This document shows, one piece after another, positions 26,700 through 36,700 of a stretch of DNA of 64,000 nucleotides (the stretch's first letter is position 1; each line of letters opens with the position of its first letter). The notes below the pieces were generated by a model that worked only from the letters and a program-made list of their open reading frames with translations, had not been told where the DNA came from and did no database searches. Made by a program: the position numbers and the translations under genes. Where the stretch lies: assembly GCF_003938655.1 (NCBI RefSeq), contig NZ_RJJT01000027.1, forward strand, positions 1-64,000, read 5' to 3'. This DNA is from Rhizobium pisi (GTDB lineage: Bacteria; Pseudomonadota; Alphaproteobacteria; Rhizobiales; Rhizobiaceae).

Positions 26700-26975
26700 A
26701 TGACGTCGCTCTCCCGGGAACTCCTCATCGTCAACAAGCGCGGCCTTCACGCGCGCGCCTCCGCCAAATTCGTGCAGATGGTCGAGACCTTCGATGCCGC
26801 CATCACCGTTTCGAAGGACGGAATGACCGTCGGCGGCACCTCGATTATGGGTCTGATGATGCTTGCGGCAAGTCCTGGTTCGAGCGTTGTCGTCTCCGCG
26901 AGCGGCAGCCAGGCCGCGGAAGCGCTGGAGGCCCTGGATCAACTGATCCAGAACAGGTTCGGCGAAGAAATATAA
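26700..26975 (+). CDS. ptsH: Phosphocarrier protein HPr/NPr
   Basis: A 91-residue HPr. His17 in RGLHARAS takes phosphate from EI. Ser48 in GGTSIMGLM matches the regulatory serine targeted by HPr kinase, whose gene lies upstream. It transfers phosphate to EIIA proteins, including the one encoded immediately before it. Confidence 0.94.
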   Translation: MTSLSRELLIVNKRGLHARASAKFVQMVETFDAAITVSKDGMTVGGTSIMGLMMLAASPGSSVVVSASGSQAAEALEALDQLIQNRFGEEI

Positions 26976-26997
26976 GCGCCGGTCGAATCATATAAAC

Positions 26998-27017
26998 ATA
27001 TAAAGACTTCTTTATAT
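26998..27017. promoter_or_regulatory. Perfect inverted repeat upstream of ahcY, candidate operator
   Basis: ATATAAAGA (26998-27006), two bases, then TCTTTATAT (27009-27017) form a perfect 9+9 palindrome ending 235 bases before the ahcY start. Its size and A/T-rich symmetry fit an ArsR-family dimer site. SahR-type ArsR regulators, which sense S-adenosylhomocysteine, are known to control methionine-cycle genes in Proteobacteria, so one is a plausible binder. No regulator gene is in the window. Confidence 0.55.
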
Positions 27018-27059
27018 CCTTATTGCCATCCCTCGCGAAGCCTGCTAAACGGCGGGCAT

Positions 27060-27176
27060 GCCGTGCGCTGAAGCGCGTTCGCATCGAACCTGGTTCATGC
27101 GATGCGCTTGAGCTCTTTGTCGTTATGCATCTCGCCATACCGGAGCCGCTGCACACTTCCGGGCGACATGCGTTAG
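27060..27176. repeat. RIME-like rhizobial intergenic palindromic element
   Basis: Two large imperfect palindromes lie side by side. The first, 27071-27109, pairs AAGCGC with GCGCTT, TCGCAT with ATGCGA and GAAC with GTTC. The second, 27127-27171, pairs GCAT, TCGC and CCGGA with TCCGG, GCGA and ATGC. Phrases such as GCGCTTGAGCTCTTTGT and GGGCGACATGCGTTAG match the Rhizobium-specific intergenic mosaic element as I remember it. It lies in the ahcY leader between operator and gene. The rest of the gap, 27177-27252, holds only the ribosome site. Confidence 0.6.
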
Positions 27177-27252
27177 CACGCGGCCTATCCGTCGCGCGAT
27201 CATCTTCGCGCCTGCGCCAATTTTTGAGACGTTTTTCAGCCTGGAGACCTCT

Positions 27253-28653
27253 ATGAGCACTGAAAAAGATTATGTCGTCGCCGACATCGGGCTTGCGGAT
27301 TTCGGCCGCAAGGAAATTACGATCGCCGAAACCGAAATGCCGGGACTGATGTCCTGCCGCGCCGAATTCGGCCAGGCAAAGCCGCTGAAGGGCGCGCGCA
27401 TCGCCGGCTCGCTGCATATGACCATCCAGACGGCCGTGCTCATCGAAACGCTGGTCGCGCTCGGCGCCGAAGTCCGCTGGGCTTCGTGCAACATCTTCTC
27501 GACGCAGGACCATGCCGCTGCCGCGATCGCCGCTGCCGGCGTTCCGGTCTTCGCCATCAAGGGCGAATCGCTCGAAGATTACTGGGTTTATACCGACAAG
27601 ATCTTCCAGTGGGCCGATGGCGGCCTTTCCAACATGATCCTCGATGACGGCGGCGACGCCACCATGTACATACTGCTCGGCGCCCGCGCCGAAGCCGGCG
27701 AGGATGTGCTGTCCCATCCGCATTCCGAGGAAGAAGAAATCCTCTTCGCGCAGATCAAGAAGCGCCTCGCCGCTTCGCCGGGCTGGTTCACCAAGCAGCG
27801 CGATGCCATCAAGGGCGTAACCGAGGAAACGACGACGGGCGTGAACCGCCTCTACCAGCTCAGCCAGAAGGGCCTGCTGCCCTTCCCGGCGATCAACGTC
27901 AACGACTCCGTCACGAAGTCGAAGTTCGACAACAAGTACGGCTGCAAGGAATCGCTGGTCGACGGTATCCGCCGCGGCACTGACGTGATGATGGCCGGCA
28001 AGGTTGCCGTCGTCTGCGGTTACGGTGACGTCGGCAAGGGTTCTGCCGCTTCGCTCTCCGGCGCCGGCGCCCGCGTCAAGGTCACCGAAGCTGATCCGAT
28101 CTGCGCCCTGCAGGCCGCGATGGACGGTTACGAAGTCGTGCTGCTCGAGGACGTCGTTTCCTCGGCCGATATCTTCATCACCACGACTGGCAACAAGGAC
28201 GTCATCCGCATCGACCACATGCGGGAGATGAAGGACATGGCGATCGTCGGCAATATCGGCCATTTCGACAACGAAATCGAAGTTGCAGCGCTGCGTAACC
28301 TCAAGTGGACCAACGTCAAGCCGCAGGTCGACCTGATCGAATTCCCCAAGGGCAACCGCATCATCCTTCTCTCCGAAGGCCGCCTGCTCAACCTTGGCAA
28401 TGCGACGGGCCATCCGTCCTTCGTGATGTCGGCCTCCTTCACAAACCAGACGTTGGCGCAGATCGAGCTCTTCACCAAGCCCGGCCAGTATTCCAACCAG
28501 GTCTATATCCTGCCGAAGCATCTCGATGAAAAGGTCGCCCGCCTGCATCTCGACAAGCTCGGCGTGAAGCTCACTCAGCTTTCTGAGGAACAGGCTGCCT
28601 ATATCGGCGTCTCGCCGAAGGGCCCGTTCAAGTCCGACCACTACAGATATTGA
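27253..28653 (+). CDS. ahcY: S-adenosylhomocysteine hydrolase
   Basis: A 466-residue enzyme that splits S-adenosylhomocysteine to adenosine and homocysteine, removing the inhibitor of methyltransferases. The NAD-binding loop is CGYGDVGKGSA; the substrate region includes NVNDSVTKSKFDN, and the C-terminus KSDHYRY is invariant in the family. It has the insert seen in many bacterial enzymes. ATG 27253 has GGAG seven bases upstream. It is probably a single-gene transcript, with a strong terminator right behind. Confidence 0.98.
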   Translation: MSTEKDYVVADIGLADFGRKEITIAETEMPGLMSCRAEFGQAKPLKGARIAGSLHMTIQTAVLIETLVALGAEVRWASCNIFSTQDHAAAAIAAAGVPVFAIKGESLEDYWVYTDKIFQWADGGLSNMILDDGGDATMYILLGARAEAGEDVLSHPHSEEEEILFAQIKKRLAASPGWFTKQRDAIKGVTEETTTGVNRLYQLSQKGLLPFPAINVNDSVTKSKFDNKYGCKESLVDGIRRGTDVMMAGKVAVVCGYGDVGKGSAASLSGAGARVKVTEADPICALQAAMDGYEVVLLEDVVSSADIFITTTGNKDVIRIDHMREMKDMAIVGNIGHFDNEIEVAALRNLKWTNVKPQVDLIEFPKGNRIILLSEGRLLNLGNATGHPSFVMSASFTNQTLAQIELFTKPGQYSNQVYILPKHLDEKVARLHLDKLGVKLTQLSEEQAAYIGVSPKGPFKSDHYRY

Positions 28654-28681
28654 TCTGAACATTAATATCCACAAGATGTAG

Positions 28682-28718
28682 AAGCCGCGGCATTGACAAA
28701 TGCCGCGGCTTATTTTTT
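28682..28718 (+). terminator. Rho-independent terminator of ahcY
   Basis: A perfect 13-base stem AAGCCGCGGCATT/AATGCCGCGGCTT with a four-base loop is followed by TATTTTTT. Confidence 0.92.
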
Positions 28719-28856
28719 GGGCGCTCCCTTCCCGCCGATTCCCTTCCGAAGTATTGTTTTAAGACTTGATTCGTGGCGCCGGACCCTGTCCGACCGTCCC
28801 GAAAATGGGATGTCTTGTCGTAATGCGGCACATTGAAGGACGGAGACATACCGCGG

Positions 28857-31445
28857 ATGTTGGAAATGAAAAGCAGCCTGCCCGGTCAGGCGGATGACGG
28901 CGCTCGCGCCGATCGCCGCCCGCTCACGGCAGGCCAAGAACATAAATCTGCAACGGCACACGAGGCCGCAGAGCAAGAGCATGGATCATTGGCGCGCTTC
29001 CTGAAAACCTGCGCGGCCGGCACGGCGCTTTCTGCGCTTGCGCGGCCGGTTCTGGCACAGGCGGAGCAGCAGGCGGCGGCCTCGGCTCACCTCTTCACGT
29101 CCTCGCAGGTCGTCGGCGTTTCCGTCGTCATCGGCGTCATCTCGGCAGCCCTGCTTTCAACGCTATGGCTCGTGCGCCAGCGTGGCAACCTGGAAAACGA
29201 GAGCCGGGAAATCCGCTCGGCGCTTTCCGATGCCCAGCAGCGCATTTCGCAATACCAGGCCCTGATCGCCGACAAGAACCGGCGGATCGTCATCTGGGAC
29301 GGCAATGCCCGCCCTGAGCTTCTCGGCCAGCTTCCACCCGAGACCGGTGCGCCGCAGGACGGCGAATTCCTCGCCTTCGGCCTCTGGCTGAAGTCACGTT
29401 CGGCTTCCGAGCTGGAAAAGGCGATAGACCGGCTGCGCGACGGGGCGCAGAGTTTCGACATGGTGGTCGAAACCATTCGCGACGAAATCCTCGAGGCGCA
29501 GGGCCGGGTTTCCGGCGGGCGCGCCTTCGTCCGCTTCGTGGCACTCAACAATCTCCGCGCCGAGCTCGCGGAGCTCAGGATCGAGCGCGACCGGCTGATG
29601 ACCTCTATTTCGGCCTTCCAGACCATGCTCGACGCGATCGACATGCCGGCCTGGCAGCGCGACCCGGGCGGCCGCCTCACCTGGGTCAACCAGGCTTACG
29701 GCGAGGCCGTCGAAGCGCGAACACCGCAGCACGCGATCAATGAAGGCCGCGAAATGCTGGCGACCGTGGCGCGCGAACGTATTCGTGCGACGACGACGCC
29801 GGAATCACCCTTCCACGATACGATCTCGACCGTCGTGCGCGGCAATCGCACATTTTTCGACGTCGTGGACGTCAAGGTGCCCGGCGGCTCGGCCGGGATC
29901 GCGATCGATGTGTCCGACATCGAGGCGGTGCGCGCCGAACTGGAACGGACGCTGAAGAGCCATGCCGAAACGCTCGACCATCTCGCCACTCCCGTTGCCA
30001 TCTTCGACGGCGACCGCCGGCTGCAATTCTACAACCAGGCATTCGTCGCCCTCTGGGAGCTGGATATTGCCTTCCTCGAAGGCCGCCCCGACAATAGCGA
30101 GTTGCTCGAACGGCTGCGGGCAGCCAAGAAGCTGCCGGACCAGCTCAACTGGAAAGGCTGGAAGGAAGCGGCCCTTTCCGTCTATCGTGCGCTCGACACA
30201 CAATCAGACCTCTGGCACCTGCCGAACGGGCAAACGCTGCGGGTCTTTGCGACCGCTCACCCACAGGGCGGCGCTACCTGGGTGTTCGAAAACCTGACCG
30301 AACAGGTCGATCTCGAAACGCGCTACAACACGCTGGTCAAGGTGCAGGGCGAAACGATCGACCATCTCTCCGAAGGCGTGGCGGTGTTCGGTCCCGATGG
30401 GCGCATCCGCCTGTCGAATCCGGCCTTCCGCGCGCTCTGGGGGATCACGGAAACCGAAGCCAAGCCCGGCACGCACATCCGTGTGCTCGGCGAAGCCTGC
30501 GCGCCTTCCTACGATCGGCCGGACGGCTGGAAGGCCTTTGCCGAACTGATCACCAGTTTCGACGATGAGCGCCGCTCGGGCCAGGGTACGCTGGAACTCT
30601 TCTCCGGCCTCGTGCTCGACTATGCCGTCATCCCGCTGCCCAACGCCCAGACCATGCTGACCTTCGTCAACATGACCGACAGTGTGCGTGCCGAGCGCGC
30701 GCTGACGGAGAAGAACGAGGCGCTGCGCAAGGCCGACGAGCTGAAGAACGACTTCGTCCAGCACGTTTCCTACGAGCTGCGCTCGCCGCTGACGAATATC
30801 ATCGGCTTCACCGATCTCCTGCGCACGCAGGGTGTGGGGCCGCTGAACGACCGGCAGGCCGAATATATCGATCACATCTCGACCTCATCCTCAGTGCTGC
30901 TGACGCTCGTCAACGATATTCTCGACCTTGCGACCGTCGACGCCGGCATCATGCGGCTCAACTATGCGGAGATCGACCTCAACGACCTGCTCGACGACGT
31001 TTCGATGCAGATCGCAGATCGCCTCCATGAAAGCGGCGTTGCGCTTGAGATCACCGCGCCCGCCTATCTCGGCTCGATCGTCGCCGATCCGCAGCGGCTG
31101 AAGCAGATCCTTCTGAAACTTCTTTCCAATGCGGCGAATTTTTCGCCCGAAGGCACTTCGATCTCGCTGGAATGCCATCGCGAAGGTACGGATTTCGTCT
31201 TTTCCGTCAGCGATCGCGGCCCCGGCATCTCGCCTGATATGATCACCACCGTCTTCGACCGCTTCGCGACGGGAGCGAAAAGCGGCAAACGCGGCGGCGC
31301 CGGCCTCGGCCTTTCGATCGTCGACAGCTTCGTCAGCTTGCACCATGGCGATGTGACGATCGATAGCGAGCCGGGCAAGGGCACGACCGTCGTCTGCCGC
31401 ATCCCCTCCGTCGATATCCCGCATTCCGCCGCCGCTGCCGAATGA
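28857..31445 (+). CDS. divL: DivL, cell-cycle sensor kinase with tyrosine in place of the phospho-histidine
   Basis: An 862-residue protein with a hydrophobic anchor (~85-106), a long coiled/PAS-rich sensory region and a kinase core. The H-box reads HVSYELRSPLTNI: Tyr639 stands where histidine normally is. The ATPase boxes are intact (LLSNAANFSPEG, DRGPGIS, FDRFATG, GGAGLGLSI). DivL of Caulobacter has the same substitution and acts with CckA in the CtrA pathway. ATG 28857 is preceded by GGAG (spacing 11); TTG 28833 would add eight residues. It overlaps the next gene by four bases. Confidence 0.9.
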   Translation: MLEMKSSLPGQADDGARADRRPLTAGQEHKSATAHEAAEQEHGSLARFLKTCAAGTALSALARPVLAQAEQQAAASAHLFTSSQVVGVSVVIGVISAALLSTLWLVRQRGNLENESREIRSALSDAQQRISQYQALIADKNRRIVIWDGNARPELLGQLPPETGAPQDGEFLAFGLWLKSRSASELEKAIDRLRDGAQSFDMVVETIRDEILEAQGRVSGGRAFVRFVALNNLRAELAELRIERDRLMTSISAFQTMLDAIDMPAWQRDPGGRLTWVNQAYGEAVEARTPQHAINEGREMLATVARERIRATTTPESPFHDTISTVVRGNRTFFDVVDVKVPGGSAGIAIDVSDIEAVRAELERTLKSHAETLDHLATPVAIFDGDRRLQFYNQAFVALWELDIAFLEGRPDNSELLERLRAAKKLPDQLNWKGWKEAALSVYRALDTQSDLWHLPNGQTLRVFATAHPQGGATWVFENLTEQVDLETRYNTLVKVQGETIDHLSEGVAVFGPDGRIRLSNPAFRALWGITETEAKPGTHIRVLGEACAPSYDRPDGWKAFAELITSFDDERRSGQGTLELFSGLVLDYAVIPLPNAQTMLTFVNMTDSVRAERALTEKNEALRKADELKNDFVQHVSYELRSPLTNIIGFTDLLRTQGVGPLNDRQAEYIDHISTSSSVLLTLVNDILDLATVDAGIMRLNYAEIDLNDLLDDVSMQIADRLHESGVALEITAPAYLGSIVADPQRLKQILLKLLSNAANFSPEGTSISLECHREGTDFVFSVSDRGPGISPDMITTVFDRFATGAKSGKRGGAGLGLSIVDSFVSLHHGDVTIDSEPGKGTTVVCRIPSVDIPHSAAAAE

Positions 31446-32953
31446 CGACGGGCGATACGATTTCGCTTTTTCTGGAAGACGAGGCGGCGACCGACCGCCT
31501 CGGCAACGATCTGGCGATTGCGCTGAAGGCTGGCGATTGCCTTGCTCTCTCCGGCGATCTGGGGGCGGGAAAATCCTCGCTCGCACGCGCCTTTCTGCGC
31601 ACGATGGCCGATGACGAGGGACTTGAAGTCCCGAGCCCGACCTTTACGCTGGTGCAATCCTACGATCTGCGCATCCCCGTTTCACATTTCGACCTCTACA
31701 GGCTCGGCGATCCCTCGGAACTGACCGAACTCGGCTTCGACGAGGCCTTGCAGAACGGCATCTGCCTCGTCGAATGGCCCGAGATGGCCGAAAGCGAGTT
31801 GCCTGAAACACGCATCACGTTGCGGCTTGAACATGAAGGCGCCGGCCGTCGCGCGACAATCGTGGCGCCTGAAAAAATCACGACCCGTCTCCGTCGCGTG
31901 CTTGATATCCGCAGCTTCCTTGCCGATGCCGGCTATGGAGAGGTCAAGCGGCGGTTTCTCACTGGAGATGCGTCGCTGCGCGCCTATGAATCCGTCTATC
32001 CCAAGAAGGGCGAACGCAAGATCCTGATGGATTGGCCGCCGCTGCCGGACGGGCCTCCGGTGCTGGATGGCAAACCTTACCCCAAAGTCGCCCATCTCGC
32101 GGAAAACGCCTATCCCTTCGTGGCGATCGCCAACGCTTTGCGCGAGCGGGGTTTTGCGACGCCGGAGATTTACAAGGTCGACTATAACAAGGGCATCCTG
32201 CTGATCGAGGATCTCGGCAGCGAAGGCGTGCTCGATAGAGACGGACGACCGATCGCCGAGCGTTATCGGCAAAGTGTCGCCTGCCTTGCGCATCTTCATT
32301 CCATGCAGATCCCTCGGGATATTCCGGTTTCGGCCTCGCATACGCATCACATTCCGGATTTCGATCGTACGGCGATGAAGATGGAAGTGCGGCTCGTGCT
32401 CGACTGGCATATTGCTTGGAAACGCGGCACGGCACCATCGGATGCCGAACGGGAAGAGTATTTGGCGATCTGGGACCACCTGATCGATGAGCTGCAGTCG
32501 GCTGAAACGAACCTTCTGCTGCGTGATTTCCATTCGCCCAATATCATCTGGCGAGACCGTGAAAACGGCATCCTCAAAGTCGGCATCATCGACTTCCAGG
32601 ACGCCATGATCGGGCCGACCGCCTATGACCTTGCCTCGATCGTCCAGGATGCGCGAGTCACCATCGAGCCGGATCTCTTCCGGCAGCTGATGAACGATTA
32701 CCTCACCCTCCGTCGCGCGCAGGGCGGCTTCGACGAAGCAGGTTTCATGAAGGCATGGGCCATCATGTCGGCGCAGCGAAATTGCAAGCTTGCCGGCCTC
32801 TGGGTGCGTCTGTTGCAGCGCGACGGCAAGCCCGGCTATATGAAACATATGCCGCGGACGCTCTCTTATCTCAACGTCGCGCTTGAACATGAAGCGCTTG
32901 CCCCCTTGCGCGATTGGTGCGCAAGGGCTGGAATAGGCCAGAGCGAATCATAA
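31442..32953 (+). CDS. Fusion of TsaE (t6A ATPase) and an AmgK-like sugar kinase
   Basis: A 503-residue two-domain protein. Residues ~1-150 are TsaE, with P-loop GDLGAGKS (38-45) and FDLYRLGDPSEL; TsaE acts with TsaB and TsaD to make threonylcarbamoyladenosine on tRNA. Residues ~165-490 form an aminoglycoside-phosphotransferase fold with catalytic Asp362 in DFHSPN and metal-binding Asp384 in IDFQDA. The next gene encodes a MurU-like uridylyltransferase, so the kinase half is best read as AmgK, phosphorylating MurNAc/GlcNAc at C1 in peptidoglycan recycling. The fusion is an observation; the substrate is inference. Confidence 0.88.
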   Translation: MTTGDTISLFLEDEAATDRLGNDLAIALKAGDCLALSGDLGAGKSSLARAFLRTMADDEGLEVPSPTFTLVQSYDLRIPVSHFDLYRLGDPSELTELGFDEALQNGICLVEWPEMAESELPETRITLRLEHEGAGRRATIVAPEKITTRLRRVLDIRSFLADAGYGEVKRRFLTGDASLRAYESVYPKKGERKILMDWPPLPDGPPVLDGKPYPKVAHLAENAYPFVAIANALRERGFATPEIYKVDYNKGILLIEDLGSEGVLDRDGRPIAERYRQSVACLAHLHSMQIPRDIPVSASHTHHIPDFDRTAMKMEVRLVLDWHIAWKRGTAPSDAEREEYLAIWDHLIDELQSAETNLLLRDFHSPNIIWRDRENGILKVGIIDFQDAMIGPTAYDLASIVQDARVTIEPDLFRQLMNDYLTLRRAQGGFDEAGFMKAWAIMSAQRNCKLAGLWVRLLQRDGKPGYMKHMPRTLSYLNVALEHEALAPLRDWCARAGIGQSES

Positions 32954-32966
32954 GTTCCGGATCAGG

Positions 32967-33698
32967 ATGACCATCAGACAAGCCATGGTACTGGCCGCGG
33001 GTCTCGGGACCCGCATGCGCCCAATCACCGACACGATCCCGAAGCCGCTGGTGAAGATCGACGGCAAGCCGATGATCGACTACGCGCTGGATTCGCTGGT
33101 TGCGGCCGGCGTCGAACGGGCTGTCGTCAACGTTCACCACCACGCCGACCAGATGCTTCAGCATCTTGGAAATTACCGCGGTCTCGACATCGTCATATCA
33201 GACGAGCAGGACGCTCTGATGAATTCCGGCGGCGGGCTGGCGAAGGGACTGATGCTGCTAGACCGCGACGATGTCTTCGTCATGAATGCCGATCTCTTCT
33301 GGATCGGCGAACTGCCGGGGCGGCCGACCAACCTGCAGCGCTTAGCCGGATTCTTTGACGCCGAGCGCATGGACATGGCGCTGCTTTGCGTCAAAATCGA
33401 AGATACGACGGGTCACAACGGCAAGAACGACTTCAGCCTTGCGGCCGATGGCCGGCTGACGCGTTATCGCGACGATCCTGCCAATCCCGTCGTCTATGCC
33501 GGTGCGATCGCCATGAACCCTTCCCTATTCGATGATGCGCCGAAGGATGCCTTCAACCTCAACATCTATTTCGACAAGGCGATCGCGCGCGGGCGGCTTT
33601 TCGGCATGGTGCTCGAAGGCCATTGGCTGACGGTGGGAACACCGGAGGCGATCGGCGAAGCAGAGGAAACGATCCGTCGGCTGCGGGCGTTCGCGTAG
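32967..33698 (+). CDS. murU: Nucleotidyltransferase, probably MurNAc-1-phosphate uridylyltransferase MurU
   Basis: A 243-residue sugar-1-phosphate nucleotidyltransferase with the signature AAGLGTRMRPIT and PKPLVKI, and metal-binding aspartate in MNADLFW. The length and its position 13 bases after the AmgK-like kinase domain fit MurU, which makes UDP-MurNAc and bypasses de novo synthesis (and so the fosfomycin target MurA). Glucose-1-phosphate thymidylyl- or mannose-1-phosphate guanylyltransferase are alternatives on fold alone. Confidence 0.85.
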   Translation: MTIRQAMVLAAGLGTRMRPITDTIPKPLVKIDGKPMIDYALDSLVAAGVERAVVNVHHHADQMLQHLGNYRGLDIVISDEQDALMNSGGGLAKGLMLLDRDDVFVMNADLFWIGELPGRPTNLQRLAGFFDAERMDMALLCVKIEDTTGHNGKNDFSLAADGRLTRYRDDPANPVVYAGAIAMNPSLFDDAPKDAFNLNIYFDKAIARGRLFGMVLEGHWLTVGTPEAIGEAEETIRRLRAFA

Positions 33699-33702
33699 GC
33701 TC

Positions 33703-36700
33703 ATGGCGGAGCGGCACCAGCCACGCATCCTGACGATCCCGGCGGGCCTTCCTTTCCTGAAAACCCTGGCGACGACACTTTGCGACGGCCGGCTGACGCC
33801 GCTCTTCCGGCATGAGCCCGACGATCCGCTGTCGCTTGCCGGGGTGACGATCTACCTGCCGACCCGGCGCGCCGTGCGTGTGTTGCGCTCGGAATTCGTC
33901 GACCTGCTCGGCGGCCGCTCGGCCATCCTTCCTGTTATCCGTCCCCTCGGCGAAACCGATGACGACAGCGGCTATTTTGACGAGGCGCTGCCGGCGACGA
34001 TCGATCTCGCCCAGCCGCTGTCGAATACCGCCCGTCTGCTGGAGCTTGCGCGCCTCATCCTCGCCTGGCGAAACAAGCTGCCGGAGATCGTTCGCCACAT
34101 CCATTCGGACTCACCGCTCGTCGCGCCAGCAAGCCCGGCGGATGCGATATGGCTTGCCCGCAACCTCGCGGAGCTGATCGATTCCATCGAAACCGAAGAT
34201 CTCGATTGGTCGGAACTGTCGAAACTCGACACCGGCGACTATGCCGCCTGGTGGCAGCTGACGGCGGAATTCCTGCAGATCGCCAGCGCATTCTGGCCGG
34301 AGCGCCTTTCCGAACTCGGCAAATCCTCGCCGGCGCGGCACAGAAACGCCATCCTCCGGGCCGAAGCAAACAGGCTTTCGACGGCCAAACCCAGCGGGCC
34401 GATCATCATCGCCGGTTCGACGGGTTCGGTTCCCGCCACCGCCGATCTCATCGCCGCCGTGGCCAATCTCGCTGAAGGCATAATCGTGCTGCCCGGTCTC
34501 GATCTCTCCATGCCCGAACGGCACTGGCAGATGGTCGCGCCGGAACCGGCGCCCGGCCAGCATGCCAATCCCGCAAGCCGGAGCCATCCGCAGTATGGCC
34601 TGTCGTCGCTGCTCAAGCGCCTGAAACTGACGCGCGCCGACGTCGCGCTCCTCGATACGCCGGAGGCCGATCTCGACCGGCGCGCCGAAATCCTGTCCCG
34701 GGCGCTCGCCCCGGCGGAGGCGACCAGCGATTGGGAACCGTGGAAAAACGACCTGCCTGCGGACACGTTGTCTTCAGCCTTCGCCAACATCGCACTGATC
34801 GAAGCTGCCAACGAGCGGGAGGAGGCGACCGCGATTGCCATTGCGCTTCGGCTGGCGCTGGAAAGACCTAGACAGGACGGCGAGAGCCGGGCGGCGCTCA
34901 TCACCCCGGACCGCAATCTCTCCCGGCGGGTGATGGCGGAGCTTTCCCGCTTCGGTATCCTCGCCGACGATTCGGCCGGTACACCGCTTGCAGTCACACC
35001 GCAGGGCACCTTGTTGCAATTGCTGCTGGAGGCGGCGCTGCGGCCCGGCGATCCGGTGGCGATTGTCTCGCTGCTCAAACATCCGCTGGCCCGCTTCGGG
35101 CTCGAACGCGACGCTTTTGCTTCCGCCACTGAGGCGCTCGAGCTCCTGGCGCTGCGCGGCGGCGTGGCCGAAGTGGATATCAGCACGCTCGAACCGCTCC
35201 TGACCCATCAGCTCGCCGAACAGGCCCTGGACAGGCACACGCCGCAATGGCGAAAGGCGCTTCCACCCGATGCGGCCGATGCCGCATATGACCTTGCCCA
35301 CCGTGTTACACAGGCGACTGAGCCTCTGGCTTCCGTGCTGATGCGGCAGCGTCCGGAGGATCGCGGAAGAACGTCGAGCTTCAAGCTGTCCGAGTGGGCC
35401 GAGCGCACCGGCCGTGCGCTCGAAGCCGTCGCGGCCGATCCGCGAGGCAATCTGGCCGACCTCTGGTCTGATGAAGCGGGAGATGCGCTCGCCGCGCTGC
35501 TCAGTCAAGTGATCGACACGGACGGCCAGATGGAGGCCGACGGGCCGCAATGGATCGACATCATGGCGGCACTCGCCGCCGGTCATGCCGTGAAGCCGCG
35601 GGCGCTCAGCCACCCCCGGCTCTTCATCTTCGGCACGCTGGAAGCCCGCCTTCAGAGCGTCGACACGCTGATCCTTGGCGGCCTGAACGAGGGTTCCTGG
35701 CCGGGACAGACGGCCAACAATCCCTTCATGCCGCGCATGATGAAGACGGAGATCGGGCTCGAGCCGCCGGAACGGCGCATCGGCCAGCTGGCGCATGATT
35801 TCGAAATGGCGAACGGCACGCGCCATCTGATCTATTCAAGGGCGCTGCGCCAGGGCTCGACGCCGACCGTCGCCTCACGCTGGCTGCAGCGGCTATTGGC
35901 GCTCGGCGGAGAGGCGTTCGAAGCGGAATTGAGGGGGCGCGGCAGCCGGTTCCTGCAATGGGCGGGCCTTATCGATCGGGAAGAGGCCCAGACACCCGCG
36001 CAGCGGCCCTCGCCGAAGCCGCCGCTGACGCTGCAGCCGAAATCCTATTCCTTCAGCGAAGTCGGCCGGCTGCGCCGAGACCCCTATGCCATTTATGCCC
36101 GCCGTGTCCTGCGGCTCGACCCCGTCGAGGCATTCAACCGTGATCCGGGAGCTGCCGAACGCGGCACCCTCTACCACAAGATCATCGACCGGTTTATCCG
36201 CGAGGCCCATATTGCCGGCACGCCCGATGCAGCAGAGGCGATGGAGCGCATCCTTTCCGAGCTTTTCGACATGGAGAAGCTGCCGCCGCATATCGATGCC
36301 GTGTGGCGGCCGCGCTTCCGCGAGGTGGCCCGCGCCTTCCTCGAATGGGAGGCCGGACGGCGGCCGGGCATTCGCAGGACACTGACGGAGGTGCGTGGCG
36401 GCGTCGAACTGGAGGCGATCAATATCCGGCTCAATGGTGTCGCCGACCGGATCGACGTCACGGGACCGAACGCCGCCGATATCATCGACTACAAGACCGG
36501 CTATAACCCCTCGCCCGCGCAGGCGCGCGCACTTCTCGATCCGCAGCTTGCACTGGAAGCCGCCGCACTCAGCGCAGGCGCCTTCCGGGATGCCGGCAGC
36601 CTCGTGCCGCGGGACCTACTCTATGTCCGCCTGCGTCCGGGACGACGCTTCCGGGTCGATACCGTCAATAACGAGAGTTCGGCGCGCAGCGACAAGGCGA

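Noticed and set aside
26976..27252. A SAM or SAH riboswitch upstream of ahcY
   Set aside because: I found no SAM-II or SAH riboswitch core. The structure present is explained by the palindromic operator and the RIME-like repeat.
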